A DNA stretch of 64,000 bases from Glaciecola sp. HTCC2999. GTDB taxonomy: Bacteria; Pseudomonadota; Gammaproteobacteria; Enterobacterales; Alteromonadaceae. Both the position numbers and the translations under genes were made by a program. This document shows, piece after piece, positions 34,409 through 44,643 of the stretch. Location: assembly GCA_949498985.1 (NCBI GenBank), contig CATECQ010000050.1:1-64000 (forward strand), in the 5' to 3' direction. Within the stretch, counting starts at the first letter, position 1; the number at the start of each line of letters is the position of its first letter. A model generated the notes under the pieces. That model saw only the letters and a list, made by a program, of their open reading frames with translations, was not told the origin of the DNA and made no database searches.

Positions 34409-36166
34409 ATGTCGGTAAAAACAAAATCAAAAATAAAAACAACCCTCTCCGTACTGGCCAGAATAGTAAGGCTAAACCAAACTATCGTAGGTTTGTTATT
34501 CGTTATCACAGCATTAATCATACCCTCTACGAATGCTTACGATCGTGTGACAGGAAAGGCATTTGCTAGCCGCTCAGAAGTTATCGCTCAACATGGTATG
34601 GCAGCTACCAGTCAACCTTTAGCTACTCAAGTTGCCTTAGATATTCTTAAAAGTGGAGGCAATGCGGTGGATGCTGCGATTGCAGCAAATGCCATGTTAG
34701 GGCTAGTTGAACCCACCGGCTGCGGTATTGGCGGAGATATATATGCAATTATCTGGGATGCTGAAACAAAGAAATTGTATGGCTTAAATGGTTCAGGACG
34801 CTCACCACAAAGTTTGACATTAGATTATTTTAAACAGCAAGGGATCACTGAAATTCCTAAATTTGGTGCACTACCTGTATCCGTGCCAGGCACCGTCGAT
34901 GGTTGGTTTGAAATGCATGACAAATTCGGTTCGACGCCGATGCGCAAAATTTTAGCACCGGCAATTAAATATGCTCGCGAGGGATTTCCTGTTTCAGAGC
35001 TCATTAGCTATTACTTGCATCGTTCCGTTGCTCGCATAGGGCAATATGAAGGCTTTAAAGAAACCTACATGCCTGATGGTAAAATGCCTGATACAGGAGA
35101 TATATTTAAAAACCCTGGATTGGCCGCAACCTATGAAAAAATTGCCTCAGGAGGGCGAGATGCTTTCTATAAAGGAGATATTGCAAGAACCATTGATAAA
35201 TATATGAAAGCTCAAGGTGGGTTTTTATCTTATGAAGATTTAGCCAATCACTCATCCACATGGGTAGAGCCGGTATCAACCAATTATCGTGGGTTTGACG
35301 TATGGGAGCTTCCCCCTAATGGGCAAGGCATTGCGGCGCTACAAATCCTCAATATTATGGAACGCTATGATGTTGAAGGCATGGGTTTTGGGTCCCCTGA
35401 ATATGTTCATACGTTTGTTGAGGCAAAAAAACTTGCCTTTGCCGATCGCGCAAAATTTTATTCTGATATGGATTTCAATGATATTCCAGTGGCGCGTTTA
35501 ATTTCCAAACAATATGCTGCTGAACGTCAGAGTCTTATTAATCCAGACCGAGCAGCCAAGCGGGTTGATGCTGGGCTCAATGAAGGTGATACCATTTACC
35601 TCACTGTTGCGGATAAAGACGGTAACATGGTGTCGCTGATTCAAAGTAACTTTCGTGGTATGGGCTCGGGTATGACCCCCACTGGTTTAGGCTTTGTATT
35701 GCAAAACCGTGGTGAATTATTTAATTTAGATCCGTCTCACTTTAATGTTTATGCGCCTAATAAACGCCCGTTCCAAACGATCATACCGGCATTTGTTACC
35801 AAAAATAATGCACCCTATTTAAGTTTTGGTGTGATGGGAGGGGGAGCACAACCCCAAATGCATGCGCAGGTGATTATGAATATGATTGATTTTGGGATGA
35901 ATACGCAAGAGGCTGGTGATGCACCACGTATATTACATAGTGGCTCGTCGCAACCTACAGGTTCTGAAATGATAGATGGTGGGTATGTCTCTTTAGAATC
36001 AGGCTTCTCTACTGAAACGCGTCGAGCCTTATTGAAAAAAGGTCATGTTTTGCGCGATGTTTCCGGTGCATTTGGTGGATATCAAGCGATACGCTATGAT
36101 GATAAGAATAACGTCTATTTTGGTGCCTCAGAAAGCCGAAAAGATGGTCACGCCGCAGGATATTAA
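34409..36166 (+). CDS. ggt: Gamma-glutamyltransferase family protein
   Basis: This 585-residue Ntn hydrolase matures by self-cleavage. It has a signal anchor near residues 25-45 (TIVGLLFVITALIIPSTNA), GMAATSQPLATQVALDILKSGGNAVDAAIA, GIGGDIYAI, and the processing Thr in NEGDTIYLTVADKDGN. The residue after that Thr is Ile rather than the second Thr of classical enzymes; a GDTxYL form is typical of the YwrD/HpxW-like branch, so the substrate may not be glutathione. MGSGMTPTGLGFVLQNRG and VMGGGAQPQMHAQV follow. It lies 28 bases before the DyP gene. Confidence 0.88.
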   Translation: MSVKTKSKIKTTLSVLARIVRLNQTIVGLLFVITALIIPSTNAYDRVTGKAFASRSEVIAQHGMAATSQPLATQVALDILKSGGNAVDAAIAANAMLGLVEPTGCGIGGDIYAIIWDAETKKLYGLNGSGRSPQSLTLDYFKQQGITEIPKFGALPVSVPGTVDGWFEMHDKFGSTPMRKILAPAIKYAREGFPVSELISYYLHRSVARIGQYEGFKETYMPDGKMPDTGDIFKNPGLAATYEKIASGGRDAFYKGDIARTIDKYMKAQGGFLSYEDLANHSSTWVEPVSTNYRGFDVWELPPNGQGIAALQILNIMERYDVEGMGFGSPEYVHTFVEAKKLAFADRAKFYSDMDFNDIPVARLISKQYAAERQSLINPDRAAKRVDAGLNEGDTIYLTVADKDGNMVSLIQSNFRGMGSGMTPTGLGFVLQNRGELFNLDPSHFNVYAPNKRPFQTIIPAFVTKNNAPYLSFGVMGGGAQPQMHAQVIMNMIDFGMNTQEAGDAPRILHSGSSQPTGSEMIDGGYVSLESGFSTETRRALLKKGHVLRDVSGAFGGYQAIRYDDKNNVYFGASESRKDGHAAGY

Positions 36167-36193
36167 CGACGAAATAGTTGAGTTGATTAAATC

Positions 36194-37117
36194 ATGAGCC
36201 AACCACAAAAAGGTATCTGTGCAGAGCCAAATTTACATGCACAGTTTTTACACTACAATGTCATCGACGAAGATGAGCAAGCTATTCGAGCAAAGTTAGC
36301 CCGAGTATTGGATATTTTTGACCACTTTGATAATGAACACTATGAGGCAATGGTTTCTGGGGTCATTTGTATTGGTAGTGATTATTTTTCCGAACTTTAT
36401 CCAGGGTTACGCCCAATTGAATTGAGTCCATTTCCAGATATGCAATGTGATGATCGCATTGCTCCGTCAAAAACGTGCGATTTATTGATTCAAATACGTG
36501 CTGATAGATTGGACATTGTGCACGCCATTAGCATGGAGGTACATGAATTATTGCACCTGCATGTAGAATTGATAGATGATATTCGTGGTTTTAGATATTT
36601 AGATGGTCGTGATTTAACGGGTTTTATTGATGCCGATGATAATCCCCGTGGTTTAGACAAAAAAGCAGTCGCCGTAATAGGGGAAGAAGATCCTGATTTC
36701 ATAGGTGGCTGTTATGTTCATACACAAAAATACTTACATGATATGCGCCGGTGGCAATTATTATCTGAACGTCGACAAGAGCAAGTTATGGGACGGACTC
36801 GCGAGCATCACTTACTGAGCGAAGAGGCCAATGCAAATTCACATTACATTCGCTCACGCGTGACTGATTTATCTGATTCGCAAGGTAGACAACACCTACT
36901 AAGACAATCCATGCCTTATGCTAATATGAGTGAGCAAGGCTTATTCTTTGTGAGTCATTGTCATTCGTCTCAACCATTTAGAACCATGCTCCAAAGTATG
37001 ATTTTTGGTATGCAAGCAGACGAATATGACGCTTTTCTAGATTATACTAGTGCTCAAACAGGGGGAGCATATTTTGCCCCTTCATTAGATTTCATCAAAT
37101 TGAGAGCCCAATCTTAA
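36194..37117 (+). CDS. Dye-decolorizing (DyP-type) heme peroxidase
   Basis: The 307-residue protein belongs to the short, YfeX-like DyP group, which uses hydrogen peroxide and heme without an export signal. It has RYLDGRDLTGFIDADDNPRG, with the distal catalytic Asp at 146, a proximal His near 217 (ANSHYIR), the distal Arg at 237 (HLLRQSMPYA), and FFVSHCHSSQPF. The family motif GxxDG reads GFIDA here, with Gly replaced by Ala. It probably shares a transcript with the upstream GGT-like gene. Confidence 0.9.
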   Translation: MSQPQKGICAEPNLHAQFLHYNVIDEDEQAIRAKLARVLDIFDHFDNEHYEAMVSGVICIGSDYFSELYPGLRPIELSPFPDMQCDDRIAPSKTCDLLIQIRADRLDIVHAISMEVHELLHLHVELIDDIRGFRYLDGRDLTGFIDADDNPRGLDKKAVAVIGEEDPDFIGGCYVHTQKYLHDMRRWQLLSERRQEQVMGRTREHHLLSEEANANSHYIRSRVTDLSDSQGRQHLLRQSMPYANMSEQGLFFVSHCHSSQPFRTMLQSMIFGMQADEYDAFLDYTSAQTGGAYFAPSLDFIKLRAQS

Positions 37118-37142
37118 AAGCATTGTAGAATAAAGCTCAGTA

Positions 37143-37173
37143 GGCGCGTAAACTAGTACGCGCCACAGTTTTG
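37143..37173 (+). terminator. GC-rich hairpin after the DyP gene
   Basis: GGCGCGTA (37143-37150) pairs with TACGCGCC (37157-37164), followed by a short T stretch. It lies between the convergent DyP and hemL genes. Confidence 0.6.
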
Positions 37174-37183
37174 ATGTCCTTTA

Positions 37184-38476
37184 TTATGACAAGTGTGCCA
37201 CGTTTGCAAATACCTTATCAGCGGCCGCAAGTGTCGCTTCAATGATGTCCATGGTATGAGCTTTTGACACAAAACCGGCTTCATATGATGCTGGTGCTAA
37301 ATATACTCCTTCAGCTAACATCCCATGATAGAAAGCATTGAATTGTGTCGTATTGCAATTAATAGCTTGTTGGTAGTTCGTTACTTTCTCGACATCAGTA
37401 AAGAAGATCCCAAACATACTGCCAGCGACGTTATATGTCATTGGGATACCATGTTTGTGTGCAAGAGCTGTCATTCCTTCAGCAAGTGCTTGCGTGTTGT
37501 CGAATATACTCGTGTATAAATCAGGAGCTTCGAGTTGTTCCATTGCTGCCATCCCTGCTGCCATAGCAATTGGGTTTCCAGAAAGCGTCCCAGCTTGATA
37601 AATGGGGCCTGTCGGAGCGATATGAGTAATAATTTTTTTACTTCCGCCAAAACAGCCTACTGGCATACCACCACCAATTACTTTTCCTAAACAGGTTAGA
37701 TCAGGTTTTACCCCGTAACGTTCTTGTGCGCCGCCACGTGAAACACGAAAGCCTGTCATCACTTCATCGAAAATTAATACGGCGCCAAATTCATCACAAA
37801 TAGCCCGTAAACCTTCCAGAAAACCTGCTACTGGCGGGATACAGTTCATGTTCCCTGCCACCGGTTCGACGATGATACAAGCGATTTGATCGGGATGTTC
37901 GGTAAATGCCGCTTTAACACTGTCTAGATTATTATATTCAACAGTGATGGTATGTTTGGCAAAACTTTCTGGCACACCGGGTGATGATGGCACGCCCATG
38001 GTGAGAGCACCAGAACCGGCTTTAACAAGCAGTGCATCCGCGTGCCCATGATAACAACCTTCAAATTTGAGGATCTTGTCACGAGCTGTATAGCCGCGTG
38101 CCAGACGAATAGCTGACATAGTTGCTTCAGTACCAGAGTTGACCATCCGGACCATTTCCATCGAAGGGACCATGGAGCTCACTTTCTCTGCCATATGAAT
38201 TTCAGCTTCAGTGGGAGCACCAAAGCTTAAACCATTAGCGCTAGCATTAATGACTGCTTCACGGATCTTATCGTTATTATGTCCAAGTACCATGGGTCCC
38301 CAAGACTGAATGTAATCAATATAGCGATTACCATCAGCATCCCACATATAAGGACCATCCGTTTTAGTAATGAAACGTGGCGTACCACCGACGGCTTTGA
38401 ACGCCCGAACAGGGGAGTTCACGCCACCTGGAATGGTGAGTTGAGCGCGGGCAAATAATTCTTCAGATTTTGTCAT
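37184..38476 (-). CDS. hemL: Glutamate-1-semialdehyde 2,1-aminomutase
   Basis: This 430-residue PLP enzyme makes 5-aminolevulinate in the C5 route to heme. It has [48 protein letters not shown] and the PLP Lys in [16 protein letters not shown]. The ATG at 38476 overlaps the pyrB stop (ATGA) and is preceded by AAGAG, so I prefer it to the in-frame ATG eight codons earlier. It is thus translationally coupled to pyrB. Confidence 0.96.
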   Translation of the reverse strand: MTKSEELFARAQLTIPGGVNSPVRAFKAVGGTPRFITKTDGPYMWDADGNRYIDYIQSWGPMVLGHNNDKIREAVINASANGLSFGAPTEAEIHMAEKVSSMVPSMEMVRMVNSGTEATMSAIRLARGYTARDKILKFEGCYHGHADALLVKAGSGALTMGVPSSPGVPESFAKHTITVEYNNLDSVKAAFTEHPDQIACIIVEPVAGNMNCIPPVAGFLEGLRAICDEFGAVLIFDEVMTGFRVSRGGAQERYGVKPDLTCLGKVIGGGMPVGCFGGSKKIITHIAPTGPIYQAGTLSGNPIAMAAGMAAMEQLEAPDLYTSIFDNTQALAEGMTALAHKHGIPMTYNVAGSMFGIFFTDVEKVTNYQQAINCNTTQFNAFYHGMLAEGVYLAPASYEAGFVSKAHTMDIIEATLAAADKVFANVAHLS

Positions 38477-39501
38477 AGGGTACTCTTGGACGTATGCCAT
38501 AAAACGGGTTGTTCATATTGTTGAAGTAGGTTTTCTACGCCTAATGATAAGGCAAATAAAGCCATGCGAACTAATACACCATTATCCGTTTGACGGAAAA
38601 TCGCTAAATTAGGATGTTGGTTTAAATCATTATCCAGTTCATTAGCTTCAGCGCGAGAATCACGCGGAAGCGGGTGCATAATCACTGTTTTAGACTGGAA
38701 ATGTTTAGTATAAATTTGTTGATCAAGCCGGAATTTACCGCGGAATTTGTCAGCTTCATCTTGAGAAGTAAAACGCTCTTCTTGAATTCGGGTTTGATAG
38801 CAAATATCAGCATCAACACTGCCTGATAATTGATCAGTAATCGTTAGTTTATGTCCACCCTGGGTAATTGCGTCGAGGATACTCTGCGGCATGGATAACT
38901 CTGTAGGTGATATCAGTGTGAAGTGAATGTGTTTGTATAAACTTAATAATTTACATAATGAGTGAACCGTTCGGCCATATTTTAAGTCACCAATCATAGC
39001 GATGTGCAGTCCATCTATCGTCGAACCATGTGCTAAACATTCTTTTTCAATGGTATAAAGATCGAGTAAAGCTTGGGTGGGATGCTCATTGGCACCATCG
39101 CCGCCATTCAACACTGGTACTCTAGAGCCTGCTGCAAACTCAGCCACGGAGCCCGCCTCTGGATGGCGCATCGCAATAATATCTGAATAACCACTAAGAA
39201 CTCGCGCAGTGTCATATAGAGATTCACCCTTGGCGAGTGCTGAATTACTCATGCCGACAGTTTCACGAACTTCGCCACCCAGTAGATTAAATGCCGTACC
39301 AAAACTCACTCTCGTGCGCGTTGAGGGTTCAAAAAATAAGTTTCCTAAAATGGCACCGCGCAACACTTCAGTGCGTTTTTGTCGCTGAGCATAGGGTTGC
39401 ATTTGATTCGCAATATGGAAAATATACTCAATCGCATCGCGATTAAATTGATTGACCGACAAAATGTGATTACCAGCGAAGGAGAAGGTAGATGCAGACA
39501 T
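38473..39501 (-). CDS. pyrB: Aspartate carbamoyltransferase catalytic chain
   Basis: The protein joins carbamoyl phosphate and aspartate in pyrimidine synthesis. The carbamoyl-phosphate loop [16 protein letters not shown] is present, along with [39 protein letters not shown], and [16 protein letters not shown]. No pyrI regulatory-chain gene follows; instead the stop overlaps hemL. I place the start at the ATG at 39501 (342 residues), two codons into the open frame. This pyrB-hemL order is one I associate with Shewanella. Confidence 0.94.
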   Translation of the reverse strand: MSASTFSFAGNHILSVNQFNRDAIEYIFHIANQMQPYAQRQKRTEVLRGAILGNLFFEPSTRTRVSFGTAFNLLGGEVRETVGMSNSALAKGESLYDTARVLSGYSDIIAMRHPEAGSVAEFAAGSRVPVLNGGDGANEHPTQALLDLYTIEKECLAHGSTIDGLHIAMIGDLKYGRTVHSLCKLLSLYKHIHFTLISPTELSMPQSILDAITQGGHKLTITDQLSGSVDADICYQTRIQEERFTSQDEADKFRGKFRLDQQIYTKHFQSKTVIMHPLPRDSRAEANELDNDLNQHPNLAIFRQTDNGVLVRMALFALSLGVENLLQQYEQPVLWHTSKSTL

Positions 39502-39556
39502 AAGCACTTGATTGAGTTTAATTTAATAGATTATAGCAAAAAGCGTAACCAAGTGC

Positions 39557-40198
39557 CTAGACTCTAGCAGGGAGTATTTTTAAAAACTTATGGCAACGTT
39601 GCTTTGCAAAGGTGATCTGGTCCTTTTCTGACATTGGCTCGTAAAGCCCCATGATACTTTTCGTGTGATACTCCCCTTTAAGTAAATTAAAGAAATCAGT
39701 GGCATATTCAAACGCGTCGCGTTTAGACATGTCAGAGTAGTTCGCTAAAATACATTGTTGTACTTGACGGAGAGTTTGCAGTGGACCGGTCTGATAAAAT
39801 AGCTGAGCCACATGAGGCTGAGTTTTAGATTCGCTGATTATTGCTTGGTACATGGAACACACAATTGGGTCATGGAGTAATGCGACAAATTGTATCGCTA
39901 AGTTTTGTAAGATAGCTTCAAAGTTGCTTAGACAGGACGTATCAATATTCAGGTGAGCAATGTTATCCAGCTGATATTCGTGACATTTGTCAGTAATGAC
40001 GGCGGCAAAAAGATCATCCTTATTAGCAAAATGAGAATAAACGGTTTGTTTTGATACACCTGATTGTTTTGCGACATTGTCCATAGTGGTATTGGTAAAA
40101 CCATCCTGAAGAAATAATTGTGATGCGCTAGTGAGGATTTGATTCCGTTTTTCCATACTTTTAGGTCGCCCAACAGGTGCGCTTTGCGAGTAAGGCAT
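39557..40198 (-). CDS. TetR-family transcriptional repressor
   Basis: The 213-residue protein has an N-terminal TetR helix-turn-helix (RNQILTSASQLFLQDGF, TTMDNVAKQSGVSKQTVYSH, FANKDDLFAAV) and an all-helical ligand domain of the TetR_C_7/AefR-like kind. It is divergent from an RND efflux pair, with a 19-base palindrome in the 98-base gap. It should repress the pump and itself and release on binding a pump substrate. The inducer is unknown. Confidence 0.9.
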   Translation of the reverse strand: MPYSQSAPVGRPKSMEKRNQILTSASQLFLQDGFTNTTMDNVAKQSGVSKQTVYSHFANKDDLFAAVITDKCHEYQLDNIAHLNIDTSCLSNFEAILQNLAIQFVALLHDPIVCSMYQAIISESKTQPHVAQLFYQTGPLQTLRQVQQCILANYSDMSKRDAFEYATDFFNLLKGEYHTKSIMGLYEPMSEKDQITFAKQRCHKFLKILPARV

Positions 40199-40224
40199 TA
40201 ATGATTTTCCTTTTATTAATAATC

Positions 40225-40243
40225 ATACTGGACGGTCTAGTAT
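40225..40243. promoter_or_regulatory. TetR operator palindrome
   Basis: ATACTGGACGGTCTAGTAT is a 19-base dyad with eight of nine arm pairs matching around a central base. It lies 27 bases from the TetR start and 54 from the efflux gene, where it can block both promoters. Confidence 0.75.
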
Positions 40244-40296
40244 TTATAGATTAGCATTGGATTCATAGGATCTACAAATTTTTTCAAAGGATAGGT

Positions 40297-41442
40297 ATGG
40301 CAAAGGCACAGGCACAAAGCAGTAATGAGATATTATTATTCATTTTGGTGGGTGCGAGCGTCATTTTATTAATGATTCTCATGATGTTCTCTGGCGCAGG
40401 TTCTGCTAAGCAAGATAGCACCGAAGTTGTGGTGCAAATTGTAGATGTGACGCCGGTACAATATCAAGATACCTTGACTAAAGCATATCGTGCTATGGGA
40501 CGAATCGAATCAATGTCACAGGCAATGATTGGGTTCGAACGATCTGGACGTGTGGCACAAATGCTAGTGGAAGATGGTCAGAAAGTGAAACGTGGTGAAG
40601 TCATCGCTAAACTAGATACCAAACGCATCGATGCTCAGTTAGTTGAACTTAACGCAGCCTTGAATATTGCACAGGCAGAAGCACGTTTGGCGAGTATTTC
40701 AGTGTCACGTATTGCAGCTTTAGTCCGTTCGAAACTGGAGTCTCCCCAGCGACTAGATGATGCAAAAGAAGCGAATAACATTGCTCAAGCTCGTCTAACT
40801 CAAATTAAAGCACAGCTAGAAACTTTATCGTTAGAGCTTGAAAAATCTACGATTGTTGCACCCTATACCGCCGATATTATTACTCGTTTAGTAGATGAGG
40901 GGGCGGTGGTCAATGTCGGTCAACCGGTTTTTGAAATCGCCAATAATGCCACGTTAATTGCGCGTATAGCGCTACCACCTAAAATTGCGGCTACGTTAAC
41001 CGTTGGCAACACTTATGATTTACGCGTAGATGATGCATTGGTCCAAGGGGAGTTACTCACTATGGGCTCCCAAAGAAATTTACGAACTAGAACAATCGAT
41101 ACTCAGTTTTCTGTGCCTAATGCCAATAAAAACGGTATTGTTGGTGATTTAATTGCGGTTGATTTATCGGTGACTCAAACGCAACGAGGCATATGGGTAC
41201 CGATATCAGTATTAGCCAATGGTGTGCGTGGAATGTGGAATGTGTTTGTGGTTGGTAATGAAGGGCAGACACGCATCGAAAATCGTGCTGTTGAAATTAT
41301 TTACTCAGATGGGGAGCGCGCATTTGTGACGGGGGCACTTGCTGATGGAGAATTGTTAGTGGTTGCGGGAACACATCGATTTGTTTCAGGTCAGAATGTC
41401 ACTGCACGAGTCAGTGATATTACGCCTAATAAATCTCAATAA
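40297..41442 (+). CDS. RND efflux periplasmic adaptor subunit
   Basis: The 381-residue membrane fusion protein has an N-terminal transmembrane anchor (ILLFILVGASVILLMILMMF), a first half-lipoyl segment (IGFERSGRVAQMLVEDGQKVKRGEVIAKLDTKRI), an alpha-hairpin of about 75 residues, the second lipoyl half (STIVAPYTADIITRLVDEGAVVNVGQPVFEI), and beta-barrel and membrane-proximal domains. It links the inner membrane pump to an outer membrane channel, which is not encoded here. It lies 12 bases upstream of the pump gene under the divergent TetR. Confidence 0.93.
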   Translation: MAKAQAQSSNEILLFILVGASVILLMILMMFSGAGSAKQDSTEVVVQIVDVTPVQYQDTLTKAYRAMGRIESMSQAMIGFERSGRVAQMLVEDGQKVKRGEVIAKLDTKRIDAQLVELNAALNIAQAEARLASISVSRIAALVRSKLESPQRLDDAKEANNIAQARLTQIKAQLETLSLELEKSTIVAPYTADIITRLVDEGAVVNVGQPVFEIANNATLIARIALPPKIAATLTVGNTYDLRVDDALVQGELLTMGSQRNLRTRTIDTQFSVPNANKNGIVGDLIAVDLSVTQTQRGIWVPISVLANGVRGMWNVFVVGNEGQTRIENRAVEIIYSDGERAFVTGALADGELLVVAGTHRFVSGQNVTARVSDITPNKSQ

Positions 41443-41454
41443 GGACCTGCATCA

Positions 41455-44400
41455 ATGGCTAAAGAAACACCACATTACCCATGGTACAGTATGTTTGTTC
41501 GTAGTGGGCACTTACTCGCTTTAGCAATAATCATTGTTATGGTGGCAGGGCTTTCTGCAATTCAAACTTTACCACGTCTAGAAGATCCGCGGATTGATTT
41601 ACGTAATGCCTTAATTTTAACCGCTTACCCTGGTGCATCAGCTGAACGTGTCGAAGCTTTAGTCACGGATGTTTTAGAAGATGAATTGCGTGAGTTATAT
41701 GAGATTAAGTGGATTGAATCAACGTCAAAAGCTGGTTTTTCTGCCTTAACTCTAGAATTGCAAGATTGGGTAGATAATTCCAATAATCAGCAAATTTTCT
41801 CAAAAATTCGCGACAGTATGAATGATGCCGCCTTACGTTTCCCACCTGGAGTCGCAGCCCCTATCTTAGAAGACCGACGAGGTGCAACTTCTTTTACCGC
41901 GATTTTTGCTATTCAATCTAAATTCCCCGATACCCTGTCATTGGCAATGGTCGGGCGTTTTGCGAATGAATTGTCTGATCAATTACGCAACATCAGTAAT
42001 ACCGAAATTGTGAATATCTATGGTCAACCGAATGAACAGATAACGGTGAGTATTGACCCGGATAAATTGGCAAGTATCGGTATTACTGCTCAAGATGTTT
42101 CTAATGCGATTCGTAATGCTGATCCAAAGTTACCTGCCGGTGTTGTATTTGCTAACCAAGTCAATATACGAGTACAAGTCGCACAAGAACTTGCCAGTTT
42201 AGATGTCATCAGTAACATTCCTATCTTTTCCGAAAACGGTGACTATTTACGTGTCAGTGATGTGGCCCAAGTAACTCGTGATTGGCAAATGCCTATGGCC
42301 AACAAAGCTCTATTGAATGGCTCAGAGGCAATATTTGTTGCAACACGGATGCAAACCAATGCACGTGTAGATCAATGGACTGAACTGGTCAAAGCGAAAG
42401 CTGCTGAATTCGAATCTGCTTATGGCGATTCGGTAGAAGTTGATTTAATTTTTGAACAAAACCGTTATACCCGAGAGCGGTTAGCGGAATTGACGGGGAA
42501 TTTAGTATTAGGCTCGGTCGTTGTAATGCTGGTGATTTTGTTTTTTATGGGAATAAAATCATCATGGATCGTTGGCTTATCATTACCTATGAGCGCGTTT
42601 TTTGCAGTATTTACTCTCGCATTCTTTGATGAACAGATTCACCAAATGTCGATATTTGGGATCATCATAGCGATTGGATTACTCATTGATAATGCGATTG
42701 TGATGACTGATGAAATTAGGCAGAATTTATTAAAACCCGAGGCTACGAGAGTCGGGGCCTTTGTTAAAAGTATCCAACACTTATTTGCGCCATTATTTGC
42801 CTCTACCTTAACGACAATACTTGGGTTCATGCCAATCTTCTTACTTAACGGGAATATTGGCGATTTTATCGGGTCGATTGCGATATCTGTCGTGATGGCA
42901 TTGGTGGGGTCATTTGGGATTTCCATTACCATTATCGCAGCTCTTGCAGCGCGATTCCTACCCAAGTCACATGCTCAAGATGCGCCTTGGTTTTTACAAG
43001 GATTTCAGCTGCCCGCCGTATCCAATGCTTTTAAAGATCTCTTACGTAAGGCATTGCATAAACCACTGATCGTTTTACCTGTATGTGTATTGATTTGCTT
43101 GACAGGTTTTGGCTTAGCTTCAACGCTCGCCAATATCTTTTTTCCTTCAGCTGACAGAGATCAGTTTGTGGTTGAGGTATTTTTACCACCTGGTACCGCA
43201 ATTGGTGCAACCTATGATGTGGCATTGCAAATGAATCAGGTTGTCCAAGAATATGACGGCATAGAACAAGTAACATGGTTGGTGGGTAATTCCACACCAA
43301 TGGTTTATTACAACCAAATCATGAACAAAGATAACTCCCCTGAATATGCGACAGCTGTGTTGACGGTAGACAGCCCACCAAGAGCTGCGAGTTTAATTGA
43401 CCAAATGCAAGAGGAGCTGCAATCACAGTTTCCTCAAGCGAAAATTATCGTTAAGCCATTTGGTCAAGGTCCTCCTATCCCAGCGCCTGTCGAGATCGAA
43501 GTGTATGGCTCCGATCTCACAATTTTGGAGCAAATTGGTAAAGATGTTCGTTTGATTATGGCGAATACCCCTGGTATAACGCAATCAATTGCCTCTATTA
43601 ATGTATCAGAGCCAGAGCTGATTATTGATACTACTAGAGATAAAACGAGTAACTCAGGATTAAATTTGACTGATTTATCAGGTCAATTACAACTTGCGTT
43701 AAATGGTCAATATGGTGGTTCCATTGTTGAGCAAACAGAAGAAATTCCAATTCAAGTGCGTCTAGGTAATGAACAGCGTAGTGATTTAATTGATCTAGCG
43801 GCATTACCCTTAGCAGCTCAAGGACATGACCCTACTAGCCCATGGTTATCTGTCGCCAGTTTAGGCGAGTTAACACTTAGACCGGCCATTGCTGCAATCA
43901 CGCGCAAAGACAGTGTGCGGGTCAACCGAATAAAAGCTTGGTTATTGCAAGGTGTTCCCCCCGTAGACGTATCCCAAGAGTTACGTTTAGCATTAGAAGA
44001 TTATCCGTTACCGGATGGATATCGAATTAAAATGGCAGGAGACGCTGATAAACAACAAGAGGCGCTTGGACAATTAGCCACTTATGCACCTGTCTTAGTA
44101 GTGATGATGGTGACAGCACTGATCTTAACGTTTAAAAGTGTTCGCTTCGCTGCAGTAATAGGCTCTGTAATGATCTTATCAGTGGGTTTGGGAATGTTCA
44201 GTTTATGGCTGTCAGGTAATGCGATTGGTTTTAATCCTATTTTAGGATGTGCAGGGCTAATTGGGGTGGCAATAAACGGTTCAATTGTTGTTATTGCTGC
44301 CATTAATGCAAATCCCAAGGCTTTATCTGGTGATACTGAAGAAATCATTAAAGAAACTATGAGCTGTAGTCGCCATATCTTGTCAACGACGTTCACTACT

Positions 44401-44616
44401 GTAGGAGGTTTAATTCCTTTACTGTTATTTACGTCGGGCTCATTTTGGCCTCCTCTAGCTGTCGTTTTAGCCGGTGGCGTTGGGTTTTCTATTTTATTAT
44501 CATTGGTATATACCCCCGTTATCATTGCTACTTTGTGTCGCATAAGAGCGCGTAAAATCGCCCGTATTGACGCTAAACGTCAGGTGAAATCGACAAGTGA
44601 AGGGTTGATGAGTTAA
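41455..44616 (+). CDS. RND efflux transporter permease subunit
   Basis: The 1053-residue AcrB-type pump has twelve helices and two large periplasmic loops (PRLEDPRIDLRNALILTAYPGAS near the start). In helix 4 the sequence is IGLLIDNAIVMTDE: the AcrB proton-relay pair Asp-Asp is Asp412-Asn413. In helix 10 the region equal to AcrB GLSAKNAI reads GVAINGSI, without the relay Lys. Such variants exist in other RND subgroups, so the coupling mode may differ. The exported compounds cannot be predicted. Confidence 0.93.
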   Translation: MAKETPHYPWYSMFVRSGHLLALAIIIVMVAGLSAIQTLPRLEDPRIDLRNALILTAYPGASAERVEALVTDVLEDELRELYEIKWIESTSKAGFSALTLELQDWVDNSNNQQIFSKIRDSMNDAALRFPPGVAAPILEDRRGATSFTAIFAIQSKFPDTLSLAMVGRFANELSDQLRNISNTEIVNIYGQPNEQITVSIDPDKLASIGITAQDVSNAIRNADPKLPAGVVFANQVNIRVQVAQELASLDVISNIPIFSENGDYLRVSDVAQVTRDWQMPMANKALLNGSEAIFVATRMQTNARVDQWTELVKAKAAEFESAYGDSVEVDLIFEQNRYTRERLAELTGNLVLGSVVVMLVILFFMGIKSSWIVGLSLPMSAFFAVFTLAFFDEQIHQMSIFGIIIAIGLLIDNAIVMTDEIRQNLLKPEATRVGAFVKSIQHLFAPLFASTLTTILGFMPIFLLNGNIGDFIGSIAISVVMALVGSFGISITIIAALAARFLPKSHAQDAPWFLQGFQLPAVSNAFKDLLRKALHKPLIVLPVCVLICLTGFGLASTLANIFFPSADRDQFVVEVFLPPGTAIGATYDVALQMNQVVQEYDGIEQVTWLVGNSTPMVYYNQIMNKDNSPEYATAVLTVDSPPRAASLIDQMQEELQSQFPQAKIIVKPFGQGPPIPAPVEIEVYGSDLTILEQIGKDVRLIMANTPGITQSIASINVSEPELIIDTTRDKTSNSGLNLTDLSGQLQLALNGQYGGSIVEQTEEIPIQVRLGNEQRSDLIDLAALPLAAQGHDPTSPWLSVASLGELTLRPAIAAITRKDSVRVNRIKAWLLQGVPPVDVSQELRLALEDYPLPDGYRIKMAGDADKQQEALGQLATYAPVLVVMMVTALILTFKSVRFAAVIGSVMILSVGLGMFSLWLSGNAIGFNPILGCAGLIGVAINGSIVVIAAINANPKALSGDTEEIIKETMSCSRHILSTTFTTVGGLIPLLLFTSGSFWPPLAVVLAGGVGFSILLSLVYTPVIIATLCRIRARKIARIDAKRQVKSTSEGLMS

Positions 44617-44643
44617 TCACATGTTTGGCTTAAGAGAATTTAT

